Below are positions 16,778 to 25,429 of a stretch of 64,000 bases of DNA, piece by piece. The DNA lies in contig NZ_NIHE01000009.1 in assembly GCF_002806995.1 (NCBI RefSeq), positions 118,742 through 182,741 on the forward strand, read 5' to 3'. The position numbers and the translations under genes are program-made. Under the pieces are notes generated by a model that worked only from the letters and a program-made list of their open reading frames with translations, was not told the DNA's origin and searched no databases. The stretch is from Confluentibacter lentus (lineage in GTDB: Bacteria; Bacteroidota; Bacteroidia; Flavobacteriales; Flavobacteriaceae). Within the stretch, counting starts at the first letter, position 1. The number at the start of each line of letters is the position of its first letter.

Positions 16778-19087
16778 CTAAAATTGAACCCTAAAACTAA
16801 CATTCGGAGTAATCCCTAGAGATAGATTTTCAACTTTAGTAATCATATCGTCATTGTCTAAAGTGTAGTACGTATTGATGGTGTTTTTTTTGTTTAAAAC
16901 ATTCCAGATAGATGCACCGATGGTCGCTTTAGAATTTTCGGAAATATCAAACGCATAGGTTGCTGAAAAATCGGTTCTTAAATAATCATCTAAATTGGAA
17001 CTGTTAGGCGATTCGTAATTTATGATGCCGTCGGTACTATCAATAGGCAATGTGGTTGGTCTTCCAGAATGCCAATTTAATCCTAAAGCGAATTTAATAT
17101 CATTTATAGAGTAAGTGCCGGAAAGAGCCAACGTGTGTCTTAAATCGGCATTATTTGGGAAGGATTCACCATTGTTTAAGTCATCAAACATATAATCATT
17201 TTTGCTGTACGAATAACTTAGCCATGTACTAACAACATCATTGAATTGCTTGTTGATTAAAAAATCAAGACCTTTAATAGTGTAACTTCCTATAGCTTTT
17301 ACAAATTGATATTGGTTTTGAAATCCTTGACTTCTGGTGGTGATGCCATCTACTTTTTTAACATACGTTTCGGCACTTATTAGCAGTTTATTTTTGTTGT
17401 AATGAAGTCCGATAGAAGCTTGTTTGCTTTTGATTACGGGAATATCGTTGTTGTTGCTTAAAATCCAACGGCGTTTTTCAATACCTAAAAAATCGTTTTG
17501 TAAGTCGATGATTTGTGAGGTGGTCTGGCTTTTTATTTCACCTAAAACTTCAAAACGAAAATCGTTCAAAAACCGTTGACTGAAACTTAAGCGCGGCTCC
17601 ACCAAAAACATATCAAACTTATTAAAATAGTTTAATCGTGTTCCGAATTTTAATTTTGTTTTAGCATTGTTTGAAAGCAGTGACGTTTCGGCATAGAAGG
17701 CATGGCTTCTAATCACTTCTTTTATATAACTTCTGAAAATAGGGTTATTGACATCCTCAAGATTGCTGATGCCAACCTCGATAAATTGATAACCGGCATT
17801 TATTTTGAATTGGTTGTTTGGAGTGTAATCAATATCGAATTTTGCAGAACCATCATACACTTCATTTTCCTGTATTAAACGTTGGTCGTTTGAAATATCG
17901 TAATTGGTAGCATCTAAATCGTAATTAGAAACATATACTTGTGAGGTGGTGGATAAATATTCATTCCAACCTCTAATATAAGTAATGCCACCAGCCAGAT
18001 TTTGTTGCGAAAGTTTGCTATTGAAAGCCTCACTTTGGTTATTGGCAGTTGATTGTTCTTCATAAACCAAATCATTATTGACATTTAGGAAATGAAATCG
18101 AACCTTATCTTTTTTAGTAATGTCATATAAAAATTTAGCGGCAATATCATAAAAATAAAAATCCTCGTTCTTGGAAATGGAGCTGCTATTTGATTTACTT
18201 AAATCGGAATCCTGAAAAATACGTTTGAAATATTGGTCGTATGTCGGCGTAATGAATAAATCGGTTACAGAACGACGCGCGGATAGTTGTAATTCGGTTT
18301 TATTTGATAAAGGTATTTTGGCATAGGCATCGGCATTTATTAAATTAAAACCCGCGCCAACTCTGAGTTCATTATCTATAGTATTTGAAAGTTGCATATC
18401 AATAATACTGGAAATACCATCACCATATTTTGCGCTTGTGCCATTTTTAGACACGTTAACAGATTTTGTGGTGTATGGATTGAAGGCAGAAATTAAACCG
18501 AAAAAGTGACCCGATTGATACATTTTGATGCCATCCCAAAGCAATAGGTTTTGGTCATGCGTGCCACCACGAACGTTAATATTGGAAACGGTTTCGTCTA
18601 TACTAAAAACGCCAGGAAGCGCTTGAATGGTCTGTAAAATGTCAGGTTCTATAAGTCCAGGCAAAATGCCAAAGGTTTCTGGTTTTATAGAAATGGAACC
18701 ATCATTTAATTTGGTAATACCAGAAGTCAGGTAATTTGTAACTACGACTTCTTCTAGACGTTGGGTTGTTAGAGTGGCTTCTTTATTATCAGATTCGTTT
18801 TTTTTTATTACAATAAAGCGATTGTTTAATATTTCAAAATCTAATTCGGTATTTCTTTTGATGCTATTTAAAGCGTCATTAAGCGTTAAATTTTCAGCAG
18901 GAAGCATCGCTTCTTTACCTTCAATGGCAGCATCAGCGTAAGAGAAACTAATGTTGTAACGTGTTTCAAGAATTTTTAAAATGCTACTAAGAGGTTGCTT
19001 TTCTTCTTGAATAATTTGGGAATTAATCTTGCCCATATTCAAAAAAAACAAGGAAATAAAAATAGAAAGAATCCCTTTTCTACTCAC
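16778..19087 (-). CDS. TonB-dependent receptor with N-terminal STN signalling domain
   Basis: A 769-residue outer-membrane receptor. It has a signal peptide (residues 1-24), then an STN domain at about 30-95 (LSSILKILETRYNISFSYAD, LTLNDALNSIKRNTELDFEILNNRFIVI). A plug follows at about 115-235 (EEVVVT as the TonB box region, then PDILQTIQALPGVFSIDETVSNINVRGGTHDQNLLLWDG), then a 22-strand barrel ending in Phe (FRVQF). The STN domain is the part that talks to FecR-type anti-sigma factors, so this is a transducing receptor like FecA. Its start overlaps the end of the fecR-like gene by 8 bp. No SusD partner is present. The ligand could be a siderophore, metal complex or peptide; the sequence does not decide. 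Confidence 0.92.
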   Translation of the reverse strand: MSRKGILSIFISLFFLNMGKINSQIIQEEKQPLSSILKILETRYNISFSYADAAIEGKEAMLPAENLTLNDALNSIKRNTELDFEILNNRFIVIKKNESDNKEATLTTQRLEEVVVTNYLTSGITKLNDGSISIKPETFGILPGLIEPDILQTIQALPGVFSIDETVSNINVRGGTHDQNLLLWDGIKMYQSGHFFGLISAFNPYTTKSVNVSKNGTSAKYGDGISSIIDMQLSNTIDNELRVGAGFNLINADAYAKIPLSNKTELQLSARRSVTDLFITPTYDQYFKRIFQDSDLSKSNSSSISKNEDFYFYDIAAKFLYDITKKDKVRFHFLNVNNDLVYEEQSTANNQSEAFNSKLSQQNLAGGITYIRGWNEYLSTTSQVYVSNYDLDATNYDISNDQRLIQENEVYDGSAKFDIDYTPNNQFKINAGYQFIEVGISNLEDVNNPIFRSYIKEVIRSHAFYAETSLLSNNAKTKLKFGTRLNYFNKFDMFLVEPRLSFSQRFLNDFRFEVLGEIKSQTTSQIIDLQNDFLGIEKRRWILSNNNDIPVIKSKQASIGLHYNKNKLLISAETYVKKVDGITTRSQGFQNQYQFVKAIGSYTIKGLDFLINKQFNDVVSTWLSYSYSKNDYMFDDLNNGESFPNNADLRHTLALSGTYSINDIKFALGLNWHSGRPTTLPIDSTDGIINYESPNSSNLDDYLRTDFSATYAFDISENSKATIGASIWNVLNKKNTINTYYTLDNDDMITKVENLSLGITPNVSFRVQF

Positions 19088-19988
19088 TTTTTAAAGTTAT
19101 AGTATGGTTGGTTTTACTATATGTTAACTGTAAGGGTAAGGTAATGGATTTTAATGCAATATCAATATTCTCATGGGTAAAATTACCTGTGAATAACTGT
19201 TTGTTATCAATGTTTTGTTGATTAAAAGTAACGCCATATTGTCTTTCAAATTCAGCTAAAACTTCTTTATAAGGCATACTTTTAAATTGACTTTCGTTAT
19301 TTAGCCACGAAGGTGTTGTGCGGTTTTCTTTTTCTTTAGCAATTATTTTCCCATCGATAATTAAAAAACTGTCGCCAGCTTTTAATTTTGTTTCTTCGGA
19401 ATTATAAATAACGCCAACTAACCCTTCGTAGCAAATAACCTCAAAATAATTGTCCCGTTGTTTTACATTAAATTGAGTACCATAAACCGTCACGGTTCCT
19501 GATTTTGTTATAACATGAAATGTAGGGCCTTTAGCGACCTTAAAAAAAGCTTCGCCTTCAAGTTCTACATCGCGTTGGTTTTTCCATGATTTTTTATTGA
19601 AAGCCAAGAGGGATTTTGCATTTAAAATGGCGGTAGATTCATCTGGTAAATCTACCGTTGTTTTTTGGGCAACTTCTGTAGTGATGTTCGTATTTAAAGT
19701 GGTTGTGTAATAATATAAACTGAAACAAATAGCAAGAATGGCTGCAACACGCATGAATGGTTTTAACCAATGTGTTTGTTTTTTGGCGTCAACAGCTTTT
19801 TTGGCCTTTATGGTAGATAATATGTTTTCTAATTCTTTAGAAGTATCAAAATCATCTACCTTAAAAGCTTGTAAGCCATTATTTAACTTAACCAAATCAT
19901 CATAGTCTTCAAGGTTTTTAAACGCTTCAAGTTCTTGATCATTTAGATTGTTATCAAGCCATTTCGATATGAGTTCTTCTCTTTTCAT
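19080..19988 (-). CDS. FecR-family anti-sigma factor
   Basis: A 302-residue single-pass membrane protein. The cytoplasmic N-terminus (about residues 1-75) contains the sigma-binding region. A membrane helix spans about 77-96 (FMRVAAILAICFSLYYYTTT). The periplasmic FecR domain includes VDLPDESTAILNAKSLLAFNKKSW and VELEGEAFFKVAKGPTFHVITKSGTVTVYGTQFNV (about 115-185). The C-terminal domain, with YKEVLAEFERQYGVTF and FTGNFTHENIDIALKSITLPLQL, resembles an STN fold and meets the receptor STN domain. It should pass the ligand signal from receptor to sigma factor. Its stop overlaps the receptor start. A GGGTAGGAA box lies 39 bp upstream, in the gap after the sigma gene. Confidence 0.93.
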   Translation of the reverse strand: MKREELISKWLDNNLNDQELEAFKNLEDYDDLVKLNNGLQAFKVDDFDTSKELENILSTIKAKKAVDAKKQTHWLKPFMRVAAILAICFSLYYYTTTLNTNITTEVAQKTTVDLPDESTAILNAKSLLAFNKKSWKNQRDVELEGEAFFKVAKGPTFHVITKSGTVTVYGTQFNVKQRDNYFEVICYEGLVGVIYNSEETKLKAGDSFLIIDGKIIAKEKENRTTPSWLNNESQFKSMPYKEVLAEFERQYGVTFNQQNIDNKQLFTGNFTHENIDIALKSITLPLQLTYSKTNHTITLKSE

Positions 19989-20000
19989 AATGCGTATTCA

Positions 20001-20035
20001 TGTATATAACAGTTATGTTTTATTTTTTCCTACCC
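20001..20035 (-). promoter_or_regulatory. Candidate FecI-type sigma promoter for fecR-receptor genes
   Basis: Reading on the reverse strand, GGGTAGGAA (20027-20035) is followed after 18 nt by TATATACA (20001-20008), which ends 12 bp before the fecR start. The same two words occur upstream of the divergent lipoprotein at 20681-20717. Sharing nine GC-containing bases in such AT-rich DNA suggests one sigma factor binds both. No biochemical consensus for this factor is known to me. Confidence 0.55.
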
Positions 20036-20117
20036 TCTTTTTTGAAAAAGTTTAAAAATTCAAGATTCAGGGTAATGGGTTCTAGGTTTAAAAGTTTAGT
20101 TTTCCAACACCTATCTA

Positions 20118-20645
20118 CTAAAGCTCCTTAATATCCTGTCTCAATTTTTCCAAAGCACCATAAATACGTTTTTCGACCGCTTTGGTAGAAATATCTAAAA
20201 TTTTGGCAATTTCCTTAAAACGTTTGCCTTCAACGCGGTTCATCATAAAGGCTTCACGTTGTGCTTCGGTTAAATTAGAAAGAGCTTTTTGGAGTTTATC
20301 CATATATTCGGTTTCCTGCATTAAAAACTCCGGACTTTCATTGGTGTGCATTTTTGGTTTGGTTTGTTGATGCTTTAAGATCACTTTTTGATGAGCGACA
20401 TCATTCAGCATTAAATTATTGGCAGTGGTAAACACAAAGCTTTTTGCTTTATCTGGAGAAATCTTGGCGCAATTTTCCCATAGTTTTACAAATGCTTCCT
20501 GTACTTTGTCTTTTGGGTTTAACAATTCGCCATACCTATAATATAAAAAGTTGTGTAAATCTTTAGAGTATTTATTAAAGATGGAAGAAAATAGTCGCTC
20601 TTCACAAATATGCTCTTGTAGTTGTTTCTCCATAATCATGGGCAA
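20118..20645 (-). CDS. FecI-like ECF sigma factor
   Basis: A 175-residue ECF sigma factor of the FecI group. Region 2 lies at about residues 15-85 (FSSIFNKYSKDLHNFLYYRYGELLNPKDKVQEAFVKLWENC). Region 4 lies at about 110-170 (LQKALSNLTEAQREAFMMNRVEGKRFKEIAKILDISTKAVEKRIYGALEKLRQDI). It precedes the FecR-like and receptor genes on the same strand with a 129-bp gap that contains its own candidate promoter box. The order sigma, anti-sigma, receptor is the standard cell-surface signalling arrangement. It is the likely factor for the GGGTAGGAA boxes on both sides of it. Confidence 0.93.
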   Translation of the reverse strand: MPMIMEKQLQEHICEERLFSSIFNKYSKDLHNFLYYRYGELLNPKDKVQEAFVKLWENCAKISPDKAKSFVFTTANNLMLNDVAHQKVILKHQQTKPKMHTNESPEFLMQETEYMDKLQKALSNLTEAQREAFMMNRVEGKRFKEIAKILDISTKAVEKRIYGALEKLRQDIKEL

Positions 20646-20680
20646 GTTGGTAATGCTAAAGTAAAAAAAATGCGAATAAG

Positions 20681-20717
20681 GGGTAGGAATTTTTAAAGGT
20701 ATCTTGTTTTATATACA
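20681..20717 (+). promoter_or_regulatory. Candidate FecI-type sigma promoter for the divergent lipoprotein
   Basis: GGGTAGGAA (20681-20689) and, 20 nt later, TATATACA (20710-20717) lie 32 bp before the probable ATG at 20749. The words match those upstream of the fecR-like gene, though the spacing differs by 2 nt. This ties the lipoprotein to the receptor regulon. Confidence 0.55.
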
Positions 20718-20748
20718 AAATGCTATGTTGAACCCAAAACTAAATATC

Positions 20749-22500
20749 ATGAAAACGAAAATGAAAACACTTTTACTACTACCTTTTTTTGCCCTTTTAT
20801 TGTTTACATCTTGTCAAGATGAAGTTACGGACATTACGCCGCCAAGTGAGGCTGAAGCTTTAACGGCAAATTCTGAGTTAACCACATTTATTGGCGCTAC
20901 TGCCAAAATGGACGGTTCTAAAGACAACATCATAGACAGAGCAAATTGTTTGTCTGTTGAATTGCCTGTAACGGTTATTGCAAATGGTCTTGAGGTTACT
21001 GTGGATTCCACCGAGGATTACAAAGTTATCAAGGCCATTTTCAATGAGTTTGATGATGATGATGACACTTTGGAAATTATTTTCCCAATTACAGTTATTA
21101 TGTCTGATTACACCGAAGTGACAATAGAAAATAGAGATGCTTTGGAAAATCTTATTAAAGAGTGTAAAGGTGAAAATGAAGAAGATGACGATATAGAATG
21201 TATCGATTTTCAATACCCCATATCGTTTTCAGTTTATAATACACAATTTCAAGTCATTGACGTGGTTACTATTGAAAGCGATAGACAATTATATCTGTTT
21301 ATTAAAAGAGTTAAACAAGGTGAAGTTTTTGCAAGTCTTAATTTCCCTGTAACCATGGAGTTGGCTGATGGTTCGACCATTGAGGTAAACAATAACCTAG
21401 AGCTACATAACACGATTAGGGAAGCTAAGGACATTTGTAATGAAGACGATGATAACAACTATAATGATGATGATTTTACTCAAGATCGTTTAGAGGAACT
21501 GTTAAAAACCTGTCCGTGGGTGGTTTATGAAGTTAATAGAAACCTAAATAATTTAACTGATATCTATTTAGAATATGTTATGGTGTTTAAAGAAGATGGT
21601 GTTGTTAAAGTTCACAAACGAGGAGGGGACATATTAACAGGTGCTTGGAGTACCCGTGTTACCGATAATGGTGTTGCTCTTAAATTAGAATTTGACACCT
21701 TGGTAGATTTCACTTTGGAATGGTTTGTTTATGAAATCGAGTATGGAAGAATCAAGTTGTATACCGAAGGTGGTAATAAAATCATCTTAAAGAAAAACTG
21801 TGATATTGTTGTAGATATCACAAAAGAGCGCATAGAAAACTATTTGCAACAATGTTTTTGGAGAGTTGCCCGTTTAAGTATCAATGGTACGGATAATGAA
21901 AAAGATTATATAGGAACACCTTTAAAATTCTTCCCAAACAACGAGGTTAAAATACGTGTAAATGGAGAGTTTGTTGTAGGTACTTATCAAGTACTTGTTA
22001 GAAATGTTGGTTTCATTTTACAAATAGATTTAGAAGGAAGGCCAGATTTAAAGCTGGAATGGTTAGTAACATTTTTGGAGCCTGGTTTAATTAAACTTGA
22101 AAATGCCAATAATAAAATGGTGTTGGAAAGACATTGTCCTGATGTTGATGATGACTTAAAGTTTATTGATGCATCACTTATTGCAGGAGCATGGGAAGTT
22201 GCAAAATACCAAGCTGGCGACATTGATAAAACTGAAAATTATGCCATGTACACTTTAGACTTCTTAATATCAGGAAGAGTTAAGGTTACAGATCCAAATT
22301 TTGGCACCATCAACGGTTCGTGGTTGGCTTACAGAAAAGAAGGCTTGTATTTAGGAATGCTTTTTGAAAATATTGCACCATTTAATGTGTTAAGCCATCG
22401 ATGGAAAATAACAAGTATTACAGCTGGTAGAATTGAGTTAAAAGAATTCGGTACTGCTGGAACTATAGAGAGTATATTAGTCCTTGAAAAGAAAATTTAA
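20749..22500 (+). CDS. Acidic modular lipoprotein linked to the FecIR/TonB locus
   Basis: A 583-residue lipoprotein of unknown family. The chosen ATG (20749) gives signal MKTKMKTLLLLPFFALLLFTSC (lipobox Cys22); an upstream in-frame ATG at 20704 would add 15 non-signal residues and overlap the promoter box. Residues 67-230 hold four related beta modules of about 32-40 residues (for example FPITVIMSDYTEVTIENRD, FPVTMELADGSTIEVNNN), two ending in Cys. Acidic linkers with runs of Asp separate them (101-106, 141-150, 231-243). Residues about 246-583 hold three lipocalin-like domains of about 105 residues with C-W or A-W entry motifs. The acidic linkers could bind Ca2+ or another cation. It lies divergently from the sigma gene and shares its promoter box, suggesting a surface partner of the receptor. 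Confidence 0.8.
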   Translation: MKTKMKTLLLLPFFALLLFTSCQDEVTDITPPSEAEALTANSELTTFIGATAKMDGSKDNIIDRANCLSVELPVTVIANGLEVTVDSTEDYKVIKAIFNEFDDDDDTLEIIFPITVIMSDYTEVTIENRDALENLIKECKGENEEDDDIECIDFQYPISFSVYNTQFQVIDVVTIESDRQLYLFIKRVKQGEVFASLNFPVTMELADGSTIEVNNNLELHNTIREAKDICNEDDDNNYNDDDFTQDRLEELLKTCPWVVYEVNRNLNNLTDIYLEYVMVFKEDGVVKVHKRGGDILTGAWSTRVTDNGVALKLEFDTLVDFTLEWFVYEIEYGRIKLYTEGGNKIILKKNCDIVVDITKERIENYLQQCFWRVARLSINGTDNEKDYIGTPLKFFPNNEVKIRVNGEFVVGTYQVLVRNVGFILQIDLEGRPDLKLEWLVTFLEPGLIKLENANNKMVLERHCPDVDDDLKFIDASLIAGAWEVAKYQAGDIDKTENYAMYTLDFLISGRVKVTDPNFGTINGSWLAYRKEGLYLGMLFENIAPFNVLSHRWKITSITAGRIELKEFGTAGTIESILVLEKKI

Positions 22501-22567
22501 TACTGTTTTTGGTTAAAAGGAGAATTTATCTTCAGTTTTTAGGTTAGTTAGCTAAGTTTCCTTTATA

Positions 22568-22601
22568 AGCTGTCAAATTAATTTTTGACAGCTTTTTTTT
22601 A
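22568..22601 (+). terminator. Rho-independent terminator after the acidic lipoprotein
   Basis: Arms AGCTGTCAAA (22568-22577) and 22584-22593 pair perfectly around a 6-nt loop and are followed by eight T. It lies about 70 bp after the lipoprotein stop. Confidence 0.9.
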
Positions 22602-22612
22602 TTTTCGTTTTT

Positions 22613-22676
22613 GTGATTTGATGCTTCTATAATAAACATCAAATCACTAAATTTTCATTCCCGTGAAAACGGGAAT
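22613..22676. repeat. Two adjacent hairpins upstream of ffh
   Basis: The first has perfect 11-bp arms at 22613-22623 and 22637-22647 (GTGATTTGATG). The second has 8-bp arms at 22657-22664 and 22669-22676 (ATTCCCGT/ACGGGAAT) closed by a GAAA tetraloop. Neither is followed by a long T-run. They sit just upstream of the ffh promoter-like box and could be palindromic intergenic units. Confidence 0.5.
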
Positions 22677-22704
22677 CTTTCTAAAGAAAAACAAAATATT
22701 TCTT

Positions 22705-22712
22705 TATTTTTG
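22705..22712 (+). promoter_or_regulatory. Bacteroidota -7 box for ffh
   Basis: TAttTTTG at 22705-22712 matches the Bacteroidota -7 element TAnnTTTG and lies 48 bp before the ffh start. I do not see a good TTG -33 element at the usual distance. Confidence 0.5.
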
Positions 22713-22760
22713 CGTCTTTGTTTATATGAGCAAAGGTTAGTTAAAATTTGAAGAAATATT

Positions 22761-24089
22761 ATGTTTAATAATTTAAGTGAAAAGTTAGATAAGGCGTTAC
22801 ATGTTTTAAAAGGGCATGGTAGCATTACAGAAGTCAATGTTGCAGAAACACTTAAAGAAGTGCGTCGCGCTTTATTGGATGCCGACGTCAATTTTAAAAT
22901 AGCAAAAGATTTTACCACAACCGTTAAGGAAAAGGCTTTAGGACAAAACGTATTAACAACGTTACAGCCAGGGCAATTAATGGTTAAGATTGTTAAGGAC
23001 GAACTTACCGAACTTATGGGTGGTGATGCCGAAGGTATTAATTTATCGGGAACGCCAAGTGTTATTTTAATGTCTGGGTTACAAGGTTCTGGAAAAACAA
23101 CCTTTTCTGGTAAACTGGCCAATTATCTTAAAACAAAAAAATCCAAAAAACCATTATTGGTAGCTTGCGACGTGTACCGTCCAGCGGCGATAGACCAATT
23201 ACATATTGTTGGAGAACAAGTTGGTGTGGAGGTTTTTAGTGATAAAGGAAATACAAATCCCGTAGCTATTGCACAAGCGGGTATCGCTCATGCAAAAGCA
23301 AATGGTTATAATGTGGTAATTATAGATACCGCAGGTCGTTTGGCTGTTGATGAAGCGATGATGACCGAAATATCAAACATCCATAAAGCCATTAAGCCAC
23401 AGGAGACTTTGTTTGTTGTGGATGCCATGACGGGGCAAGATGCCGTTAATACTGCAAAAGCGTTTAACGATGTCTTGAATTTTGATGGTGTTATCCTAAC
23501 TAAATTAGATGGTGATACCAGAGGTGGAGCGGCAATTTCTATTAAATCGGTTGTTAATAAACCTATCAAGTTTATTGGTACAGGCGAGAAAATGGAGGCG
23601 ATTGATGTGTTCTACCCATCCCGTATGGCCGATCGTATATTGGGAATGGGAGACGTGGTGTCTCTTGTGGAACGTGCTCAAGAACAATTTGATGAAGAAG
23701 AGGCTAGAAAACTTCAAAAGAAGATTGCTAAAAACCAGTTTGGATTTGACGATTTCTTGAAACAGATTCAACAAATCAAGAAAATGGGAAATATGAAAGA
23801 CTTAGTAGGCATGATTCCTGGTGCTGGAAAGATGATGAAAGATGTTGATATTGACGATAATGCTTTTAAAGGTATTGAAGCCATCATCCATTCCATGACA
23901 CCAAAAGAACGAAGCAATCCAGCTATTATTAATGCCAGCAGAAAAAAGCGTATTGGCGATGGTTCTGGAACCTCGGTGCAACAAGTGAATCAGCTTCTGA
24001 AACAGTTTGACCAAATGAGCAAAATGATGAAAATGATGCAAGGAGGCGGTGGCAAACAGATGATGCAGATGATGAAGAATATGCGTTAA
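22761..24089 (+). CDS. ffh: Signal recognition particle GTPase
   Basis: A 442-residue SRP54/Ffh protein. The N domain (about 1-95) is followed by the GTPase G domain with the P-loop MSGLQGSGKTTFSGKLA (near residue 110), then VACDVYRPAAIDQL, VIIDTAGRL, TKLDGDTRGGAA and GTGEKMEAID. The methionine-rich M domain (about 300-442) ends MMKMMQGGGGKQMMQMMKNMR and binds 4.5S RNA and signal sequences. It targets membrane proteins to the translocon with FtsY. The 4.5S RNA gene is not seen here. A heptanucleotide repeat tract follows its stop. Confidence 0.97.
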   Translation: MFNNLSEKLDKALHVLKGHGSITEVNVAETLKEVRRALLDADVNFKIAKDFTTTVKEKALGQNVLTTLQPGQLMVKIVKDELTELMGGDAEGINLSGTPSVILMSGLQGSGKTTFSGKLANYLKTKKSKKPLLVACDVYRPAAIDQLHIVGEQVGVEVFSDKGNTNPVAIAQAGIAHAKANGYNVVIIDTAGRLAVDEAMMTEISNIHKAIKPQETLFVVDAMTGQDAVNTAKAFNDVLNFDGVILTKLDGDTRGGAAISIKSVVNKPIKFIGTGEKMEAIDVFYPSRMADRILGMGDVVSLVERAQEQFDEEEARKLQKKIAKNQFGFDDFLKQIQQIKKMGNMKDLVGMIPGAGKMMKDVDIDDNAFKGIEAIIHSMTPKERSNPAIINASRKKRIGDGSGTSVQQVNQLLKQFDQMSKMMKMMQGGGGKQMMQMMKNMR

Positions 24090-24095
24090 TTTTTT

Positions 24096-24149
24096 AAGTT
24101 AAAAGTTAAAAGTTAAAAGTTAAAAGTTAAAAGTTAAAAGTTAAAAGTT
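24096..24149. repeat. Tandem heptanucleotide repeat (AAAAGTT)n
   Basis: A partial unit (24096-24100) and seven full AAAAGTT units (24101-24149) repeat without error, in the 95-bp gap between ffh and folD. It ends 35 bp before the folD start, followed by a C/A-rich stretch. A perfect repeat of this sort can change copy number by slippage. Confidence 0.95.
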
Positions 24150-24184
24150 ACCTCCACTAAACAACTAACACCCAACAACCAACA

Positions 24185-25066
24185 ATGATAATTTTAGACG
24201 GTAAAAAAGTTAGTAACGATATTAAAGATGAAATTGCTGAGCACGTAAAAGCAATGATTTCCAAAGGTGAAAAAGTGCCACATTTGGCCGCTATTTTAGT
24301 AGGAACTGATGGTGCGAGTATGACTTATGTGAATGCTAAAGTGAAGGCTTGTGAGAAGATTGGTTTTAAATCTACGTTGATTGATTTACCTGAATATACT
24401 TCAGAAAAAGAATTATTGGAAAAAATAAATGAACTGAATACCAATGATGATGTGGATGGATTTATTGTTCAATTGCCGTTGCCAAAACATATAGATGAAC
24501 AAAAGGTTTTAATGGCTGTGCATCCTGATAAAGATGTGGATGGCTTTCACCCAACAAATGTTGGAAAAATGGCTTTGGATTTGCCTACTTTTTTACCAGC
24601 AACTCCTTATGGCATTCTTGAATTATTGGAACGTTATCAAGTGGAAACCTCTGGAAAACATGTGGTTGTTATGGGAAGAAGCCATATTGTGGGTCGACCT
24701 ATGAGCATTTTAATGAGTCAGAAACGAAAAGCGGGCGATGCCACGGTTACCGTTGTTCACAGTCGCACCAAAAACTTGACTGAGATTACCAAGCAAGCGG
24801 ATATTATTGTGGCCGCCATTGGTATTTCAGAATTCTTGACGGGTGATATGGTTAAGGATGATGTTGTGATTGTTGATGTGGGTATTACGCGTGTTCCTGA
24901 TGCTACAAAATCTACAGGGTATAGATTAGCGGGTGATGTGGACTTTGAAAGCGTTAGTAAAAAAGCGAGTTACATTACGCCAGTTCCTGGTGGTGTTGGT
25001 CCCATGACGATTGCTATGTTATTAAAAAATACACTATTAGCTTGCGAGAGAGGTAGTTCTAATTAG
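24185..25066 (+). CDS. folD: Methylenetetrahydrofolate dehydrogenase / methenyltetrahydrofolate cyclohydrolase
   Basis: A 293-residue bifunctional FolD. The catalytic domain holds [14 protein letters not shown] (Tyr and Lys of the active site, near residues 47-60) and [13 protein letters not shown]. The NADP-binding domain has [17 protein letters not shown] and [10 protein letters not shown], and the C-terminus has [19 protein letters not shown]. It interconverts 5,10-methylene-, methenyl- and 10-formyl-tetrahydrofolate in the cytoplasm. It follows ffh on the same strand with the AAAAGTT tract in between, so repeat-length changes could alter its leader or coupling to ffh. Confidence 0.97.
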   Translation: MIILDGKKVSNDIKDEIAEHVKAMISKGEKVPHLAAILVGTDGASMTYVNAKVKACEKIGFKSTLIDLPEYTSEKELLEKINELNTNDDVDGFIVQLPLPKHIDEQKVLMAVHPDKDVDGFHPTNVGKMALDLPTFLPATPYGILELLERYQVETSGKHVVVMGRSHIVGRPMSILMSQKRKAGDATVTVVHSRTKNLTEITKQADIIVAAIGISEFLTGDMVKDDVVIVDVGITRVPDATKSTGYRLAGDVDFESVSKKASYITPVPGGVGPMTIAMLLKNTLLACERGSSN

Positions 25067-25124
25067 GAGTTAAAGCGTTTTGCTTTACTTGCAAACAAAA
25101 AGTTTAATTAAATTTTCTATTGGA

Positions 25125-25310
25125 TTAATTGCCTGGTTCATCTTTTCTGTATTTTAGCATGGATACACCAGCAATAAAAAATACACCACCTAATATAGTT
25201 AATGCCCAAGGACTGAGTGTTACAAAGTTATTTCCAAAAATACCTAAAACTCCTAAAATTAAGGCTATCATACCACCAACGGTTAAAATCAATGCTAATA
25301 TTCGTATCAT
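25125..25310 (-). CDS. Small two-helix membrane protein
   Basis: A 61-residue protein with two hydrophobic helices (about residues 3-25 and 33-52) joined by GNNFVTLSPW and ending in a charged tail KYRKDEPGN. I recognise no named family, but short two-helix proteins of this type are frequent in flavobacteria. It stands alone between folD (convergent) and rluF. The protein-like hydrophobic pattern and charged tail favour a real gene; function unknown. Confidence 0.6.
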   Translation of the reverse strand: MIRILALILTVGGMIALILGVLGIFGNNFVTLSPWALTILGGVFFIAGVSMLKYRKDEPGN

Positions 25311-25429
25311 AATTTCAATATTTATTATGATGCTAAAATAGAGGCAAAGGGTGTGATTGATATTATAGAATTAAGTGAGAGCTTTTTAAAATACCCATAT
25401 TAGTTAAAGAATTTGTTTAATTGTTTGGT

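Noticed and set aside
24096..24149. CRISPR array
   Set aside because: The units are 7 bp with no spacers between them.
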